DNA of 64,000 nucleotides from Desulfocicer vacuolatum DSM 3385 (GTDB taxonomy: Bacteria > Desulfobacterota > Desulfobacteria > Desulfobacterales > Desulfobacteraceae): NCBI RefSeq assembly GCF_900176365.1, contig NZ_FWXY01000020.1:27947-91946 (forward strand), given 5' to 3'. Position numbers and translations under genes: made by a program. The notes under the pieces are model-generated. The model ran no database searches. It had not been told where the DNA came from and saw nothing but the letters and a program-made list of their open reading frames with translations. Each line of letters begins with the position of its first letter. Positions within the stretch are counted from its first letter, which is position 1. Positions 24,044 to 34,491 of the stretch are shown here, in pieces.

Positions 24044-24868
24044 CTATTTAATGAAAATGGCTTCCATAAGGCGAATTCTATCTTCGTCAATATTGGCACT
24101 CATGGTATTGCCAAAGGATTTTCCATTGTCACCAAAAATGATATGGGGACCCAAAGGTGATGGGGTTTCTGTTTGCTTTTTAAAGGCCGCTTTAACCCGT
24201 TCCCACCATTTTTTTGCCTGATCCGTGCGATTTTCTGATAAACGGCAGGTAAAGTCATTTTTCAGAATCAATGCCTCCATTTCCGGCCATGGCATCAGAA
24301 CGGAAATATCCTCGTGGGCAGCCCAGGGCACCGGTAGATGGATGGGGGTATTGGCACCCTGAACGATTTCATGGAGAACCATCATGCCGCCGGGTTTAAG
24401 GATTCGCATGAATTCTTTAAAAGCGGCATCTTTATCGTCAATATTCATGAGGGTATGCTGGCACCATACGGCATCAAAGGAATTGGATTGCAGACCCGTG
24501 TTCAGGATATTGCCCTGGGAATAGGTGATGGCATCATCAAGGCCTGTGGAGTGGGTCAATTTTTCTGCCACTTCAATGAAGTCCGGTACAAGGTCCATGC
24601 CGGTGACCTTAAAACCGCACTCCCGGGCTAAAAGTCGGCAGGAGCCCCCGATGCCGCACCCGGCGTCCAGAACTTTTGTTCCCGGGGGAAGTGCTGTTGT
24701 TCGGGCCAGTTCCAGGGTTGCCATGTGCCCACCTGTGTGCAGCTGGTCAATAACAGCAAGATCTTTTAATTGCAAGTTGTCCATATCTTTCCCGGCCTGG
24801 GTAAGGGCGGTGAATATTTTGCTGCAAAGATTTTCAGAACCATAGTGCCGGTTGATTTCAGTCTCCAT
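24044..24868 (-). CDS. SAM-dependent methyltransferase (class I, UbiE/glycine-sarcosine type)
   Basis: 274 residues. Rossmann-fold methyltransferase with motif I VLDAGCGIGGSCRLLA at about residue 66, motif II acidic loop VTGMDLVPDFI, and the post-motif block ILKPGGMMVLHEIV. The plan resembles sarcosine/dimethylglycine or UbiE/Coq5-type small-molecule methyltransferases; the N-terminal YGSENLCSKIFTAL is also found in that group. Substrate unassigned; an osmolyte role (betaine synthesis) would suit a marine organism but is inference. AAGGAG lies 6 nt before the ATG. Confidence 0.82.
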   Translation of the reverse strand: METEINRHYGSENLCSKIFTALTQAGKDMDNLQLKDLAVIDQLHTGGHMATLELARTTALPPGTKVLDAGCGIGGSCRLLARECGFKVTGMDLVPDFIEVAEKLTHSTGLDDAITYSQGNILNTGLQSNSFDAVWCQHTLMNIDDKDAAFKEFMRILKPGGMMVLHEIVQGANTPIHLPVPWAAHEDISVLMPWPEMEALILKNDFTCRLSENRTDQAKKWWERVKAAFKKQTETPSPLGPHIIFGDNGKSFGNTMSANIDEDRIRLMEAIFIK

Positions 24869-25076
24869 TGAATCTCCTTTTTTTTCGTATCCCGCTTTTA
24901 AGGCTATTGGCGGAAAAGAATATGCCGGGATGCGCAGGATTTTTATTCACATTACAGGCCAATTTTCCATGCATAGGGATTTCATATATGGAAAGATTGA
25001 CCTGGAAGACAAGTAAAAAAACAGGCAGACCGGAATGTTTTTGACAAAATAGGCTAAGGTCACATGATGCCAACTA

Positions 25077-25871
25077 TCATGCACAATATTCTTCAATAAT
25101 ATCATTCATTTTACCCGTTAAATCGGGTAAATCTTTTTTCTGCACTAAAAAATTCACCATGGTTTCATCGGTGCCCATCATTTCAGAAAGATGCCCGAAC
25201 ACTCCTTTGGCCTTGCGATCCACTTCCATGAAGATCTGGATGGAATCCTCAAAAGGCTTGAACACCAGTTCAATTTCATCAAGCCTGTTTTTAAAACTTC
25301 CTTTAACAGGTTTGAGTTCAAATTCCTGGACAAAGGGAACCCTCATATCCATGGCTGCCGGGGCCGGTTCACATACCACTTCACTGATTTCAAACCCAAG
25401 TTCCATTGCAGCGTCCAGCACCCTTTCTGCCAGGGGATGGGGGGTCACATTTAAGTAGTCTTTATCTCCGGGGTCAATGGCCATTTTAATGTCCAGACCG
25501 GTTTCCACCCAGGTGACGGTTTTCCCGGCAGTGGCCGGGGTGTCCCATGGCAATGTAAAGTTGAGATCAAAGCTGACGCTTTCCTCCGGATTCAGTGTAA
25601 ATGGTTCGGAGATCTGAAGGCGCATGATTTCAGCAGTTCGGGTTACATCAACTTCCGTTTCTTCATCATCCTCACCAATTTCCACTTCATCTTCATAGGT
25701 GCTTTTAATTTTGATATAAACAGTGTCAATGTCCTGGGTCACTTTGCCGCCGGTGATGTTGACCACTCCTTCCACGGGCTGACCGGGAACAAAAACATTG
25801 TTAAACAGCTCTGTTTCCACGGTTGCCGATCCGATGCCCACCTTTGAAAGAATGTTTTTAAAAAATGACAT
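25077..25871 (-). CDS. Spo0M-like (SpoOM family) arrestin-fold protein
   Basis: 264 residues. The start MSFFKNILSKVGIGSATVET, the VPGQPVEGVVNITGG block and the PLAERVLDAAMELGF stretch match the SpoOM/sporulation-control protein family, which has an arrestin-like beta-sandwich N-terminal half. In Bacillus Spo0M influences sporulation and cell division; homologues exist in many bacteria that do not sporulate, where the role is unknown. AAGGAAAAC precedes the ATG. No sporulation genes are seen here. Confidence 0.8.
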   Translation of the reverse strand: MSFFKNILSKVGIGSATVETELFNNVFVPGQPVEGVVNITGGKVTQDIDTVYIKIKSTYEDEVEIGEDDEETEVDVTRTAEIMRLQISEPFTLNPEESVSFDLNFTLPWDTPATAGKTVTWVETGLDIKMAIDPGDKDYLNVTPHPLAERVLDAAMELGFEISEVVCEPAPAAMDMRVPFVQEFELKPVKGSFKNRLDEIELVFKPFEDSIQIFMEVDRKAKGVFGHLSEMMGTDETMVNFLVQKKDLPDLTGKMNDIIEEYCA

Positions 25872-26137
25872 AATAGTTTTCCTTGTCTTAAATCGTTTGT
25901 TTTTCAGCTTTAAAAAAATGATTCAAAATGTTTGAGGTTTTGATTAAATTTTTTATAAATAGCTGTTTTGTCAGGAAAGGTAAACTCCGGAGAGTAAAAG
26001 TTCCATGGAAAATTTGTTGCAGGTGGATGTGTCAGTGTTAGTTACCATTTAAATCCCCTTTGCTAAACGGTATGAGTTCATTGGCTCCTTCTATCAGAAA
26101 TTGAAGATAAAAATCAAGCCATGGCTCATTCTAATGT
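25872..26137. other. intergenic region upstream of the Spo0M-like gene
   Basis: AT-rich, no gene or known element recognised before the R2 cluster begins. Confidence 0.4.
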
Positions 26138-26766
26138 TATAACCGCCACGGGCGGACCGTTTTCTGATCCGGCTCTGCCCACAACAAAGGTAGAAATACT
26201 CCACATATTTACGGAATATTTCATATAAACCGCCACGGGCGGACCGTATTCTGATTCGGTTCCGTCCACAACGAAGCTTGAAATACGCCTCTGATTGGCG
26301 GAGTATTTCATATAAAAATTATCAAGACAACACTCATAGTTATTTTTTATTTGTTCAAAATAAAGCATGAAAGTGATTTGGGGGTTGGTCATACCGTGGG
26401 GCTTTGTGTGATAAAATTTTATTTTTGCCTATAGTGGGCCAGCTTATGATCAATCTCGTAATTTTAGATTCATCTTAATGTTCTTAATAAAACACAACAC
26501 TTGACTTGCGTTTGAAATTTCATTGGTTTACTATTCTTTTTGTTCGCCAAATATTGGCGATGGCCATGCTTTATTTTGATTTTAGATAACTGCCATGGGT
26601 AGACGCTTGTTTGATTTTGACCTGTTTACAGTAACGTTTGAAACTCTATCTTGTTTGCCGGATTTTTTTATAACCGCCATGGGCGGACCTTATTTTGACC
26701 TCGATCTGCCCACAATAAATATAGCAATGCTCCACAGATTTCAAATTTACGGAGTATTTCATATAA
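26138..26766 (-). repeat. cluster of R2 palindromic repeats
   Basis: Two R2 units head-to-tail at 26138-26228 and 26229-26320 (ACCGCCACGGGCGGACCGT, then CCCACAACAAAG and ATATTTCATATAA), a degenerate one at about 26586-26660 and a fourth at 26669-26766, all in the same orientation. Frames running through them (26126-26392 and the extension of the next gene to 26595) are repeat-encoded. A possible promoter (TTGCGT, 17 nt, TACTAT at 26506-26534) lies between the units. Confidence 0.85.
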
Positions 26767-26792
26767 ATTCATTTTATATAAGGAGGCGCTTC

Positions 26793-28370
26793 ATGCATGT
26801 AACTTTTTACGGCGCTGCCAGGGAAGTGACCGGCTCCATGCATATGATCAGCACGGAAAACGACAGGGTATTACTGGATTGCGGACTTTTCCAAGGCCGC
26901 AGAAAAGATACCTGGGAAAAAAATAAAGTCATCGCCTTTGATCCCACCATCCTGACCAATGTGGTGCTCTCCCATGCTCACATAGACCATTCCGGCAGAA
27001 TTCCCCTGCTGGTGAAAAAGAATTTTAACGGCCGGGTTATCACCACCCGGGGCACCCTGGATGTATGCGGTTATCTTTTGCCGGATTCTGCGCACATTCA
27101 GGAGTCCGACGCCGATTATCTTAATTACAAGACCGCCCGTGCCGCCCTGCGGACCCATGGTAAAAAAGGAGTGGCCGATGATTTGACTCACCGGGAGGCC
27201 AGCCAGGTTAAAAAACTGCTGAAAAAAGGAAATAACAGGCTCAACCGCCAGACCATCCTTGAACTTGGCAATCAGTATGGTTTAAAGCAGGTGGAACCCC
27301 TTTATGGTGAAGAAGATGCCCGTCATGCCCTGGGAATTTTTTCCGGTGTACCTTACAGAACCCCTGTCACCGTTGGAGAGGACATGACCTGTACCTTTTA
27401 CGAAGCAGGTCATATTCTCGGATCGGCCATCAGTATTATTCGTTGCGGAAGGGGGGCTGAACAGAAAACCATCTGTTTCACAGGGGACCTGGGGCGATTT
27501 GGCATGCCCATTTTAAAGGATCCCTGCACAAACTTTAATGAAGAAGACAGAAACATTGATCTGCTGATAACGGAAAGCACCTATGGGGATCGCCTCCATG
27601 AAACCGCAGAAGATCTCCATTCCCGGATGATTCAGGAGCTCAATGCTGCCCATGACAAAAATGGATCTGTGGTGATTCCCTCCTTTGCCCTGGGCCGTGC
27701 CCAGGAGATTCTTTATGTTATCCACGAATTATACGAAAAAAATCTGGTTCCCCGCATGCCGGTGTATGTGGACAGCCCGCTTACCGCATCATTGACCAAG
27801 GTGTTTGGGGAGCATCCTGAACTTTACGACAATGAGACCCACAAAGCATTTCTTGAAAAAGGTCTTAATCCCTTTTTGTTTGATAAAGTCAACTTTGTCA
27901 GTTCAGTGGATGAATCCATGGAGTTGATGCGAAAAAAAGAGCCTTGTATTGTCATCTCTGCATCGGGTATGTGCGAAGTGGGGCGTATTCTACATCATCT
28001 TCGTTATAGAATTCATAATCCCAATAATACTATTCTCATTGTGGGGTTCATGGCCCAGCACACCCTGGGACGTCACATTCTTGAGTTGAGCCAAGCCTAT
28101 GAGACCAGGGGAAGAAAGGGGGAGGTGCCCACGGTGAAAATTCTGGGTAAAGAATATCCCTTAAAGGCCCGGGTGGTGCGTCTGGGGGGATTCAGTGCCC
28201 ATGCAGATAAAAACGAAATGATGCGTTTTATAAAACAGTCTAATCTGAAGATTAAACGGGCAGCCGTGGTTCACGGTGAGGAAAACGCTTCTTTGAAATT
28301 TGCAGAACTGCTCAGAACCCATGCCATTGATGCCAGGGTACCGAAGCGTGGGGAGACCATTAAAGTGTAA
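26793..28370 (+). CDS. MBL-fold beta-CASP RNA-processing exonuclease-like protein
   Basis: 525 residues. N-terminal metallo-beta-lactamase domain with LSHAHIDHSGRIPLL (HxHxDH) and FTGDLGR, followed by a beta-CASP domain (ESTYGDRLH, VIPSFALGRAQEIL, SASGMCEVGRI) and the returning MBL part (GGFSAHADKNEM, VVHGEENASLKF). This matches bacterial/archaeal CPSF73-like nucleases that cut or trim RNA. AGGAGG lies 6 nt before the ATG at 26793, so the upstream in-frame extension, which is R2 repeat sequence, is not part of the protein. Probably cytoplasmic, zinc-dependent. Confidence 0.9.
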   Translation: MHVTFYGAAREVTGSMHMISTENDRVLLDCGLFQGRRKDTWEKNKVIAFDPTILTNVVLSHAHIDHSGRIPLLVKKNFNGRVITTRGTLDVCGYLLPDSAHIQESDADYLNYKTARAALRTHGKKGVADDLTHREASQVKKLLKKGNNRLNRQTILELGNQYGLKQVEPLYGEEDARHALGIFSGVPYRTPVTVGEDMTCTFYEAGHILGSAISIIRCGRGAEQKTICFTGDLGRFGMPILKDPCTNFNEEDRNIDLLITESTYGDRLHETAEDLHSRMIQELNAAHDKNGSVVIPSFALGRAQEILYVIHELYEKNLVPRMPVYVDSPLTASLTKVFGEHPELYDNETHKAFLEKGLNPFLFDKVNFVSSVDESMELMRKKEPCIVISASGMCEVGRILHHLRYRIHNPNNTILIVGFMAQHTLGRHILELSQAYETRGRKGEVPTVKILGKEYPLKARVVRLGGFSAHADKNEMMRFIKQSNLKIKRAAVVHGEENASLKFAELLRTHAIDARVPKRGETIKV

Positions 28371-28541
28371 CCTTAATTCATTAACTGGGGATGGTTTCTG
28401 TAGGTAAATTGTTTGGATAAACTTTTGCAGATTCATCCCCTGTCAGTGCTGTTCACACTCTGTTAAGTGCTGTGATCCGGTCCTGTTTTTTTGTCATCAT
28501 AATTCCTTGACAAGGAATGATAAAGATTGTAAAAAAAAGAA

Positions 28542-28559
28542 TGACTGAGCGCTCGTTCA
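28542..28559. promoter_or_regulatory. possible TetR-type operator
   Basis: TGACTGAGCGCTCGTTCA is an imperfect palindrome (7 of 9 bp per arm) of the TGAxTGA...TCAxTCA type bound by fatty-acid-related TetR regulators. It lies 35 bp before the regulator gene start. Confidence 0.45.
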
Positions 28560-28593
28560 ACAACCTTCTTGGGTCACTGGAGACGAAGCCGTT

Positions 28594-29256
28594 TTGAAAC
28601 GTAATCAAAAAAAGAAGCTGATGGATGACAATGGGGTTCCCACCCAGATAAAAAATCCGGATCTTGTCCGTGAGAGAAGGCGACAGATTGTCGATTCCAC
28701 GGTCCATCTGTTTGTGGAACATGGGTATCATAAAACCACCACCCGAATGATTGCAAAGGAAGCCGGGTTTTCCATTGGATCATTATATGAGTATGTGGGG
28801 TCCAAGGAAGATGTGCTGTACTTGGTGTGTGAAGCCATACACATTGAGGTGAATAAAGCTGTTGAAGAGACCTTGTCCTGTTCTGAACAGGGGGCAAAAA
28901 CCCTTACCGAGGCCATCCGGGAATTCTTTCTGGTGTGTGAAAGGATGAATGACCATATCCTGCTCATGTACCATGTGACCCAATTTCTTCCTGACAAATG
29001 GAAGAAAAAAGTGCTGGAGAATGAACTGGGAATCACAGATATTTTCATTGGTTTGCTCACGCGCCTTTCAGGTACAGGGGATATTCCTGTCCTTGATTCC
29101 AAAACCATTTCCCTTGTGGGACACAATATTTCCGTTTTGGGCCAGATGTGGGCCTTTCGGCGATGGGTGCTTGCCAAACAATTTTCCATACATGAATACA
29201 GTGAGTTGCAGACTCGTTTTATTTTGGGGTTGATTTTCCAGCAAAAAAAGTCATGA
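28594..29256 (+). CDS. TetR/AcrR family transcriptional regulator
   Basis: 220 residues. N-terminal helix-turn-helix (RRQIVDSTVHLFVEHGYHKT, then MIAKEAGFSIGSLYEYVGSK) with a divergent ligand-binding domain. In sulfate reducers this subtype sits next to acyl-CoA metabolism genes, and here it lies 165 bp upstream of icmF, so it probably senses an acyl-CoA and controls that gene and itself through the operator at 28542. The TTG at 28594 has GGAG 11 nt upstream; the ATG at 28621 is an equally possible start and would remove nine basic residues. Confidence 0.85.
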   Translation: MKRNQKKKLMDDNGVPTQIKNPDLVRERRRQIVDSTVHLFVEHGYHKTTTRMIAKEAGFSIGSLYEYVGSKEDVLYLVCEAIHIEVNKAVEETLSCSEQGAKTLTEAIREFFLVCERMNDHILLMYHVTQFLPDKWKKKVLENELGITDIFIGLLTRLSGTGDIPVLDSKTISLVGHNISVLGQMWAFRRWVLAKQFSIHEYSELQTRFILGLIFQQKKS

Positions 29257-29338
29257 GTCCTCTGCTTTAAAAATTGGGTGGTTTTTTTACCTCCCCCCTT
29301 TGCCTGCCAATTTTTTGTGCGGGTTGCGGGGACTCTTC

Positions 29339-29402
29339 TGATTTCTATCCGCCCACAGCAAAGCTTAAAAAATTTCCCAGGTTTGCCGGGAGTTTCTTAT
29401 AA
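29339..29402 (-). repeat. degenerate R2 repeat
   Basis: TATCCGCCCACAGCAAAGC and GGGAGTTTCTTATAAAA keep the R2 order but have lost most of the stem. It lies immediately upstream of the icmF ribosome binding site. Confidence 0.55.
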
Positions 29403-29420
29403 AAAAAACAAGGAGATGTG

Positions 29421-32400
29421 ATGAGCGTTATTGAAGAGATTTATAAACCCGAAAATGCGGTAAGGGTGGTCACGGCCACCTCCCTTTTTGACGGCCACGA
29501 TGCATCCATAAATATCATGCGGCGGATGCTGCAGGACTCCGGCGCAGAGGTGATTCACATCGGTCATAGCCGTTCTGCAGAAGAGGTGGTACAAGCTGCC
29601 ATAGAAGAGGATGCCCAGGGAATAGCTGTCTCCAGTTACCAGGGTGGACACGTGGAGTTCTTCAAATACATTGTGGATCTTCTCAAGGAAAGAGATGTGT
29701 CCCATATTAAAGTGTTCGGCGGTGGCGGCGGCGTTATTATTCCTTCGGAAATAAAAGAGCTTGAGGCCTATGGGGTTACCCGGATTTATTCCCCGGAAGA
29801 TGGGGCCAAAATCGGTCTCCAGGGTATTATCAACGATCAGATGAAGAAGATGGATTTTTCCACGGTGAATCTTGACAACATTGAATATGAAAAACTCAAT
29901 GTTGAAGAAAAATATATCACAGCCAATACCATCACCGCTGTCCAGGAGGCCAAGGTTCAAAATGACGGTTCATTGGAACCCATTATGGAAAAACTGGCAC
30001 AGATAAAAAACAGTGAAACCCCGCCGGTGATCGGCATCACCGGAACAGGCGGTGCTGGCAAATCCTCCCTCACCGATGAATTGATTTTACGAATTTTGCG
30101 GGATCTTAAGGATGTGCATGTGGCCATCATCAGTTGTGATCCCTCCCGGAGAAAAACCGGCGGTGCCCTGCTTGGTGATCGTATTCGCATGAACGCCATT
30201 GAGACCGGCCGGGTTTACATGCGATCCCTTGCCACCCGGGAAGCCCAATCGGAACTGCCCGCTTCTCTTCCGGAAGCCATTGCCGTTGCAAAGGCTTCGG
30301 GGTATGATATTGTTATTGCAGAAACCGCAGGTATCGGCCAGGGCGATTCCAGGATCATAGATTTGGTTGATATTGCCATCTATGTCATGACAGCAGAGTT
30401 TGGTGCTCCCTCTCAGCTGGAAAAAATCGATATGCTTGATTATGCCGATCTGGTGGTGGTGAATAAATTTGAAAAAAGGGGCAGTGAAGATGCTGTACAG
30501 GATGTGCGAAAGCAGGTTCAGCGAAATCGCAAGGATTGGACCACCCCGTTGGACAAGATGCCCGTGTACGGTACCATTGCCTCCCGATTCAATGATGACG
30601 GTGTAACCGCTTTTTACCATGGCCTTTTAGATCTCTTAAATGAAAAAACCGGAAAAGGTTTTGTCACTTCCATTCCCAGAACCGGTGTGACCTGCTCCAG
30701 CTCCAAGACAATTATTATTCCATCGGAACGGATTCGATATCTTGCAGAAATTGCCGATACCGTGCGAAATTACCACAAAGAGACCGAAGAACAGGCCGAT
30801 GCCCTTCGCAGGCTGTGGCACCTTAAAGAGGCGGAAAAAAGCCTTGGTGGATCTGATGTGGCCAATGTGGTCTCTCAGTTTAAGGATGCCATTGCAGGTG
30901 CCGAAGCCAAGGTTGATCCGGAAACCCAGAAAATTCTTGAAGAGTGGTATGTGGTCAAGGAAGCTTATTCCAAAGATGAACTCTCCTACCAGGTTCGGGG
31001 AAAAGAGATCAAGTTGCCCCTTTATACAGAATCCTTGAGTCATTCCAAGATTCCCAAGGTGTGTGTGCCGGCATATAAAGATCCCGGCGAAGCCTTGAAA
31101 TTCATGCGCAAAGAAAATGTTCCCGGTCGTTATCCCTACACTGCAGGGGTTTTTCCCTTGAAACGTGTGGATGAAGATCCCACCCGCATGTTTGCAGGGG
31201 AGGGCGGTCCCGGAGATACCAATAAGCGTTTTAAACTGCTTTCCAGTGCCTATCCTGCCAAGCGACTTTCAACAGCCTTTGACTCCGTAACTCTGTACGG
31301 CTATGATCCTGCTGTACGGCCTGATATTTATGGTAAAATCGGAAATTCCGGTGTGAGTATCTGTACCTTGGAAGACATGAAGCTTCTGTATGACGGGTTT
31401 GATCTGTGCGCACCCAACACCTCTGTGTCCATGACGGTGAACGGGCCGGCCCCCATGATGCTTGCCATGTTCATGAACACCGCCATTTCCCAGCAGATGG
31501 AAGTGTTCCGGGAAAAGGAGGGAAGAGAACCCGGGGATGAAGAGACCCAAGAGATCCGCCAACGGGCCATTTCCAGTGTGCGCGGCACGGTACAAGCCGA
31601 TATTCTAAAAGAAGATCAGGGCCAGAACACTTGTATTTTCTCCATTGAGTTTGCCCTTAAAATGATGGGGGATATCCAGCAGTTCTTTATTGATAATGCC
31701 ATTCGTAATTTTTATTCAGTGTCCATATCCGGGTATCACATTGCAGAGGCCGGTGCCAATCCCATTACCCAGCTGGCCTTGACCCTGTCCAACGGATTTA
31801 CCTATGTGGAATATTATTTGTCCCGGGGTATGCATATAGATGATTTTGCACCGTCTCTTTCTTTTTTCTTTTCCAACGGCATGGACCCGGAATACACTGT
31901 GATTGGCCGGGTGGCCCGGCGTATCTGGGCCGTGGCCATGAAATACCTGTACAAGGGCAATGAGCAGTCCCAGAAACTGAAATACCATATCCAGACTTCA
32001 GGACGCTCCCTGCACAGCCAGGATATTCAGTTCAATGATATCAGGACCACCCTTCAGGGACTATGTGCCATCTATGATAACTGCAACAGTCTTCATACCA
32101 ATGCATTTGATGAAGCCATAACCACCCCCTCCAGTGAGTCTGTGCGCCGGGCCCTGGCAGTACAGCTGATTATCAACCGGGAGTGGGGACTTGCCAAGAA
32201 CGAGAATCCCCTCCAGGGCAGTTTTATTGTGGATGAACTCACCGATCTGGTGGAAGAAGCTGTTTTAATGGAGTTTGAGCGCATCACCGAAAGGGGAGGG
32301 GTTTTGGGTGCCATGGAGTCCGGATACCAGCGGGGTAAAATCCAGGAAGAATCCATGTACTATGAATTGCTCAAACATTCCGGTAAATATCCCATCATCG

Positions 32401-32687
32401 GTGTTAACACCTTCATTGATCCCGACGCAGATTATGAGGAAATGACCTCCTGCCTGGAACTTTCCCGTTCAGATGAATCCCAAAAAGATGAGCAGCTCAG
32501 AAGGCTTGCCGCCTTTAAAGAGGCCCATGGCGATGTTGCCGGGGAATCTCTGGCAAAGCTTCAGCAAACTGCCCTTGAGGGGGGAAATATGTTTGCAGAG
32601 TTGATGAATACAGTGCAGCATTGTTCCCTTGGAAGCATTACCCAGGCCCTTTATGATGTGGGTGGAAAATATAGACGAAACATGTAA
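29421..32687 (+). CDS. icmF: fused acyl-CoA mutase IcmF (B12-dependent, isobutyryl-CoA mutase type)
   Basis: 1088 residues in the IcmF order: B12-binding domain at about 15-145 (DGHDAS with the cobalt-ligating His), MeaI-type GTPase chaperone domain with P-loop [13 protein letters not shown] at about 205, linker, then the mutase barrel from about 520 ([47 protein letters not shown]). IcmF enzymes interconvert isobutyryl- and butyryl-CoA, and some act on isovaleryl/pivalyl-CoA, using coenzyme B12 with GTPase-gated cofactor loading. The Phe in TAGVF is as in isobutyryl- rather than methylmalonyl-CoA mutases. AAGGAG lies 6 nt before the ATG. Neighbours (TetR, thiolase, hbd) suggest entry of isobutyrate or valine carbon into beta-oxidation. 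Confidence 0.92.
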   Translation: MSVIEEIYKPENAVRVVTATSLFDGHDASINIMRRMLQDSGAEVIHIGHSRSAEEVVQAAIEEDAQGIAVSSYQGGHVEFFKYIVDLLKERDVSHIKVFGGGGGVIIPSEIKELEAYGVTRIYSPEDGAKIGLQGIINDQMKKMDFSTVNLDNIEYEKLNVEEKYITANTITAVQEAKVQNDGSLEPIMEKLAQIKNSETPPVIGITGTGGAGKSSLTDELILRILRDLKDVHVAIISCDPSRRKTGGALLGDRIRMNAIETGRVYMRSLATREAQSELPASLPEAIAVAKASGYDIVIAETAGIGQGDSRIIDLVDIAIYVMTAEFGAPSQLEKIDMLDYADLVVVNKFEKRGSEDAVQDVRKQVQRNRKDWTTPLDKMPVYGTIASRFNDDGVTAFYHGLLDLLNEKTGKGFVTSIPRTGVTCSSSKTIIIPSERIRYLAEIADTVRNYHKETEEQADALRRLWHLKEAEKSLGGSDVANVVSQFKDAIAGAEAKVDPETQKILEEWYVVKEAYSKDELSYQVRGKEIKLPLYTESLSHSKIPKVCVPAYKDPGEALKFMRKENVPGRYPYTAGVFPLKRVDEDPTRMFAGEGGPGDTNKRFKLLSSAYPAKRLSTAFDSVTLYGYDPAVRPDIYGKIGNSGVSICTLEDMKLLYDGFDLCAPNTSVSMTVNGPAPMMLAMFMNTAISQQMEVFREKEGREPGDEETQEIRQRAISSVRGTVQADILKEDQGQNTCIFSIEFALKMMGDIQQFFIDNAIRNFYSVSISGYHIAEAGANPITQLALTLSNGFTYVEYYLSRGMHIDDFAPSLSFFFSNGMDPEYTVIGRVARRIWAVAMKYLYKGNEQSQKLKYHIQTSGRSLHSQDIQFNDIRTTLQGLCAIYDNCNSLHTNAFDEAITTPSSESVRRALAVQLIINREWGLAKNENPLQGSFIVDELTDLVEEAVLMEFERITERGGVLGAMESGYQRGKIQEESMYYELLKHSGKYPIIGVNTFIDPDADYEEMTSCLELSRSDESQKDEQLRRLAAFKEAHGDVAGESLAKLQQTALEGGNMFAELMNTVQHCSLGSITQALYDVGGKYRRNM

Positions 32688-32712
32688 AATAGCTGAATAA
32701 GAGATATTCTGT

Positions 32713-32748
32713 TGCCGGGGCGATTGTTTTTATTAAATTGTCCCGGCA
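32713..32748 (+). terminator. probable terminator hairpin after icmF
   Basis: TGCCGGGGCGAT pairs with ATTGTCCCGGCA (two G-U type pairs) around an A/T-rich loop; the following T tract is poor, so efficiency is uncertain. Confidence 0.55.
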
Positions 32749-32810
32749 TAATTATTTTCACAATGCAAGATTTTGGTTCTTTTTAAGGCATCTTTCATAC
32801 AAATTCAAAA

Positions 32811-32890
32811 GAAATTTACACTTTTTAGTCAACTTTTCCCGGGAAATGGGTACCTCTGTCTGAACAGTGTAAAACAGGAATTAAATATGT
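32811..32890. repeat. R4 repeat copy d
   Basis: Core TTTACA (32815) to TGTAAA (32873), 59 bp, central GAAATGGGTA. The surrounding 490-bp spacer before the thiolase gene otherwise contains no convincing gene; a 25-codon frame at 33030 (MGLIIILATLGSLWRNK) with a distant GGAGG is noted but not called. Confidence 0.7.
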
Positions 32891-33177
32891 CTTTTTAAAT
32901 GAAAGTTATTCATCTTGTGATGTTTGTCCTAATTTGAAATATTGCCTCAGATGATGATAATTAAAAACCTTATAATCTATTGTATTAAGTTCAATTTTAT
33001 GGTTTTTAATTGGAGGTAATTTAAATTTCATGGGTTTGATCATAATTTTAGCCACTCTTGGCAGTTTATGGCGCAACAAGGACTACCCGCCGCATTGTGA
33101 TTTGTTTTAAGTAAGCAAAGTAACGTGATTGTTAAACGATATGAAAATCAAAAAACTTAAAGGAAATGAGGCTTTAA

Positions 33178-34359
33178 ATGAGAAAGGCAGTTATTGTAAG
33201 TGCAGTCAGAACCCCCCTGGGGAGCTTTGGTGGCTCATTAAGTAAAATTGGCGCCACAGATTTGGGTGCCCATGTGATAAAAGAGACCATCCGCCGTGCA
33301 GGCATTGAAAAAACAGACATTCAGGAATGTATCATGGGCATGGTACTTCCCTGTGGATATGGACAGAATCCCGGAAAACTGGCAGCCGTTAAAGCGGGTC
33401 TTCCCTGGGAGGTGGAATCCATCACCATTAACAAAGTGTGCGGTTCATCCCTTAAAGCCGTGATGCTGGCAGCCCAGGCCATTCAGTGTGGGGATGCCGA
33501 TGTGGTGGTGGCAGGCGGTATGGAAACCATGAGCATGGCTCCTTATTACATGGATAAGGCAAGGTGGGGTCACCGCATGGGCCCGGGGAAAATTGAGGAT
33601 CACATGGTCCATGACGGGTTGTGGGATGTGATCAATGATTTTCACATGGGAATGTCCAATGAATTGTCTTCTGAAAAATGGGAAGTTTCCAGGGAAGAGC
33701 AGGATCAATTTGCTGCCGAGTCTTATCGGCGTGCCTGTGAAGCAGTAAAATCGGGTCGTTTTAAAGATGAAATCGTTCCTGTGGAAATTCCCCAACGCAA
33801 AGGTGATCCCATTGTGTTTGACACCGATGAATGTCCCCAGGAAACCGGTTATGAAAAATTATCCAAAATGAAGGGGGCATTTAAAAAGGGCGGTGTGGGT
33901 ACGGCCGGTAATGCATCCATCATCAGTGACGGTGCTTCGGCCCTGGTGATTATGGAAGAAGAAAAAGCCAAGGCGTTGGGGTGCACCATCATGGCGGAAA
34001 TCGGTGCCCAGGCATCCTATGGCATTGATATGAAATATGTTCTCATGGCACCCATTTATGCCATTCCCAAGGTTTTAAAAAAAGAGGGCTGTACCATTGA
34101 TGACATTGATCTGTTTGAAATAAATGAGGCCTTTAGCGGTAGTTCCGCAGGCATCAACAAGGTTTTGGAACTTGATTCTGAAAAAGTCAATGTCAACGGC
34201 GGCAGCGTGGCATTGGGCCATCCCATCGGTGCCAGCGGGGCCCGGGTTCTCACCACCCTTTTATATGAAATGGAAAAACGAAATCTTAAAAAAGGACTTG
34301 CCTCCCTTTGCCTTGGCGGCGGAGAAGCTGTGGCCCTGGTGATTAATCGACCGGCATAA
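33178..34359 (+). CDS. acetyl-CoA C-acetyltransferase (thiolase)
   Basis: 393 residues, normal thiolase length. Acyl-accepting Cys in [10 protein letters not shown] (about residue 88), [23 protein letters not shown] with the active-site His, and the second Cys in LCLGGGEA. Cleaves or forms acetoacetyl-CoA or longer 3-ketoacyl-CoA. It lies between icmF and hbd in the same direction, so it would complete the oxidation of butyryl-CoA produced by IcmF. Crotonase and acyl-CoA dehydrogenase are not in the window. The 132-bp spacer to hbd contains a GGCACGG / CCGTGCC hairpin. Confidence 0.93.
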   Translation: MRKAVIVSAVRTPLGSFGGSLSKIGATDLGAHVIKETIRRAGIEKTDIQECIMGMVLPCGYGQNPGKLAAVKAGLPWEVESITINKVCGSSLKAVMLAAQAIQCGDADVVVAGGMETMSMAPYYMDKARWGHRMGPGKIEDHMVHDGLWDVINDFHMGMSNELSSEKWEVSREEQDQFAAESYRRACEAVKSGRFKDEIVPVEIPQRKGDPIVFDTDECPQETGYEKLSKMKGAFKKGGVGTAGNASIISDGASALVIMEEEKAKALGCTIMAEIGAQASYGIDMKYVLMAPIYAIPKVLKKEGCTIDDIDLFEINEAFSGSSAGINKVLELDSEKVNVNGGSVALGHPIGASGARVLTTLLYEMEKRNLKKGLASLCLGGGEAVALVINRPA

Positions 34360-34491
34360 ATAAATAGTTTTCGGCACGGTTTTTACACTCTAAATCCGTG
34401 CCCGTGTTGTTGATACTCTGTTCTTTCGGGGGTGTTTTATCACCCTTATTACTCAATTGTTTTTTATTGAAATATATATTCAGGAGAGATC

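Noticed and set aside
26138..26320. CRISPR-like array
   Set aside because: Two adjacent repeat units of about 90 bp without spacers; they are R2 palindromes, and no cas genes are present.
33030..33108. 25-codon frame upstream of the thiolase gene
   Set aside because: GGAGG is 13 nt from the ATG and no homology is recognisable; too weak to call.
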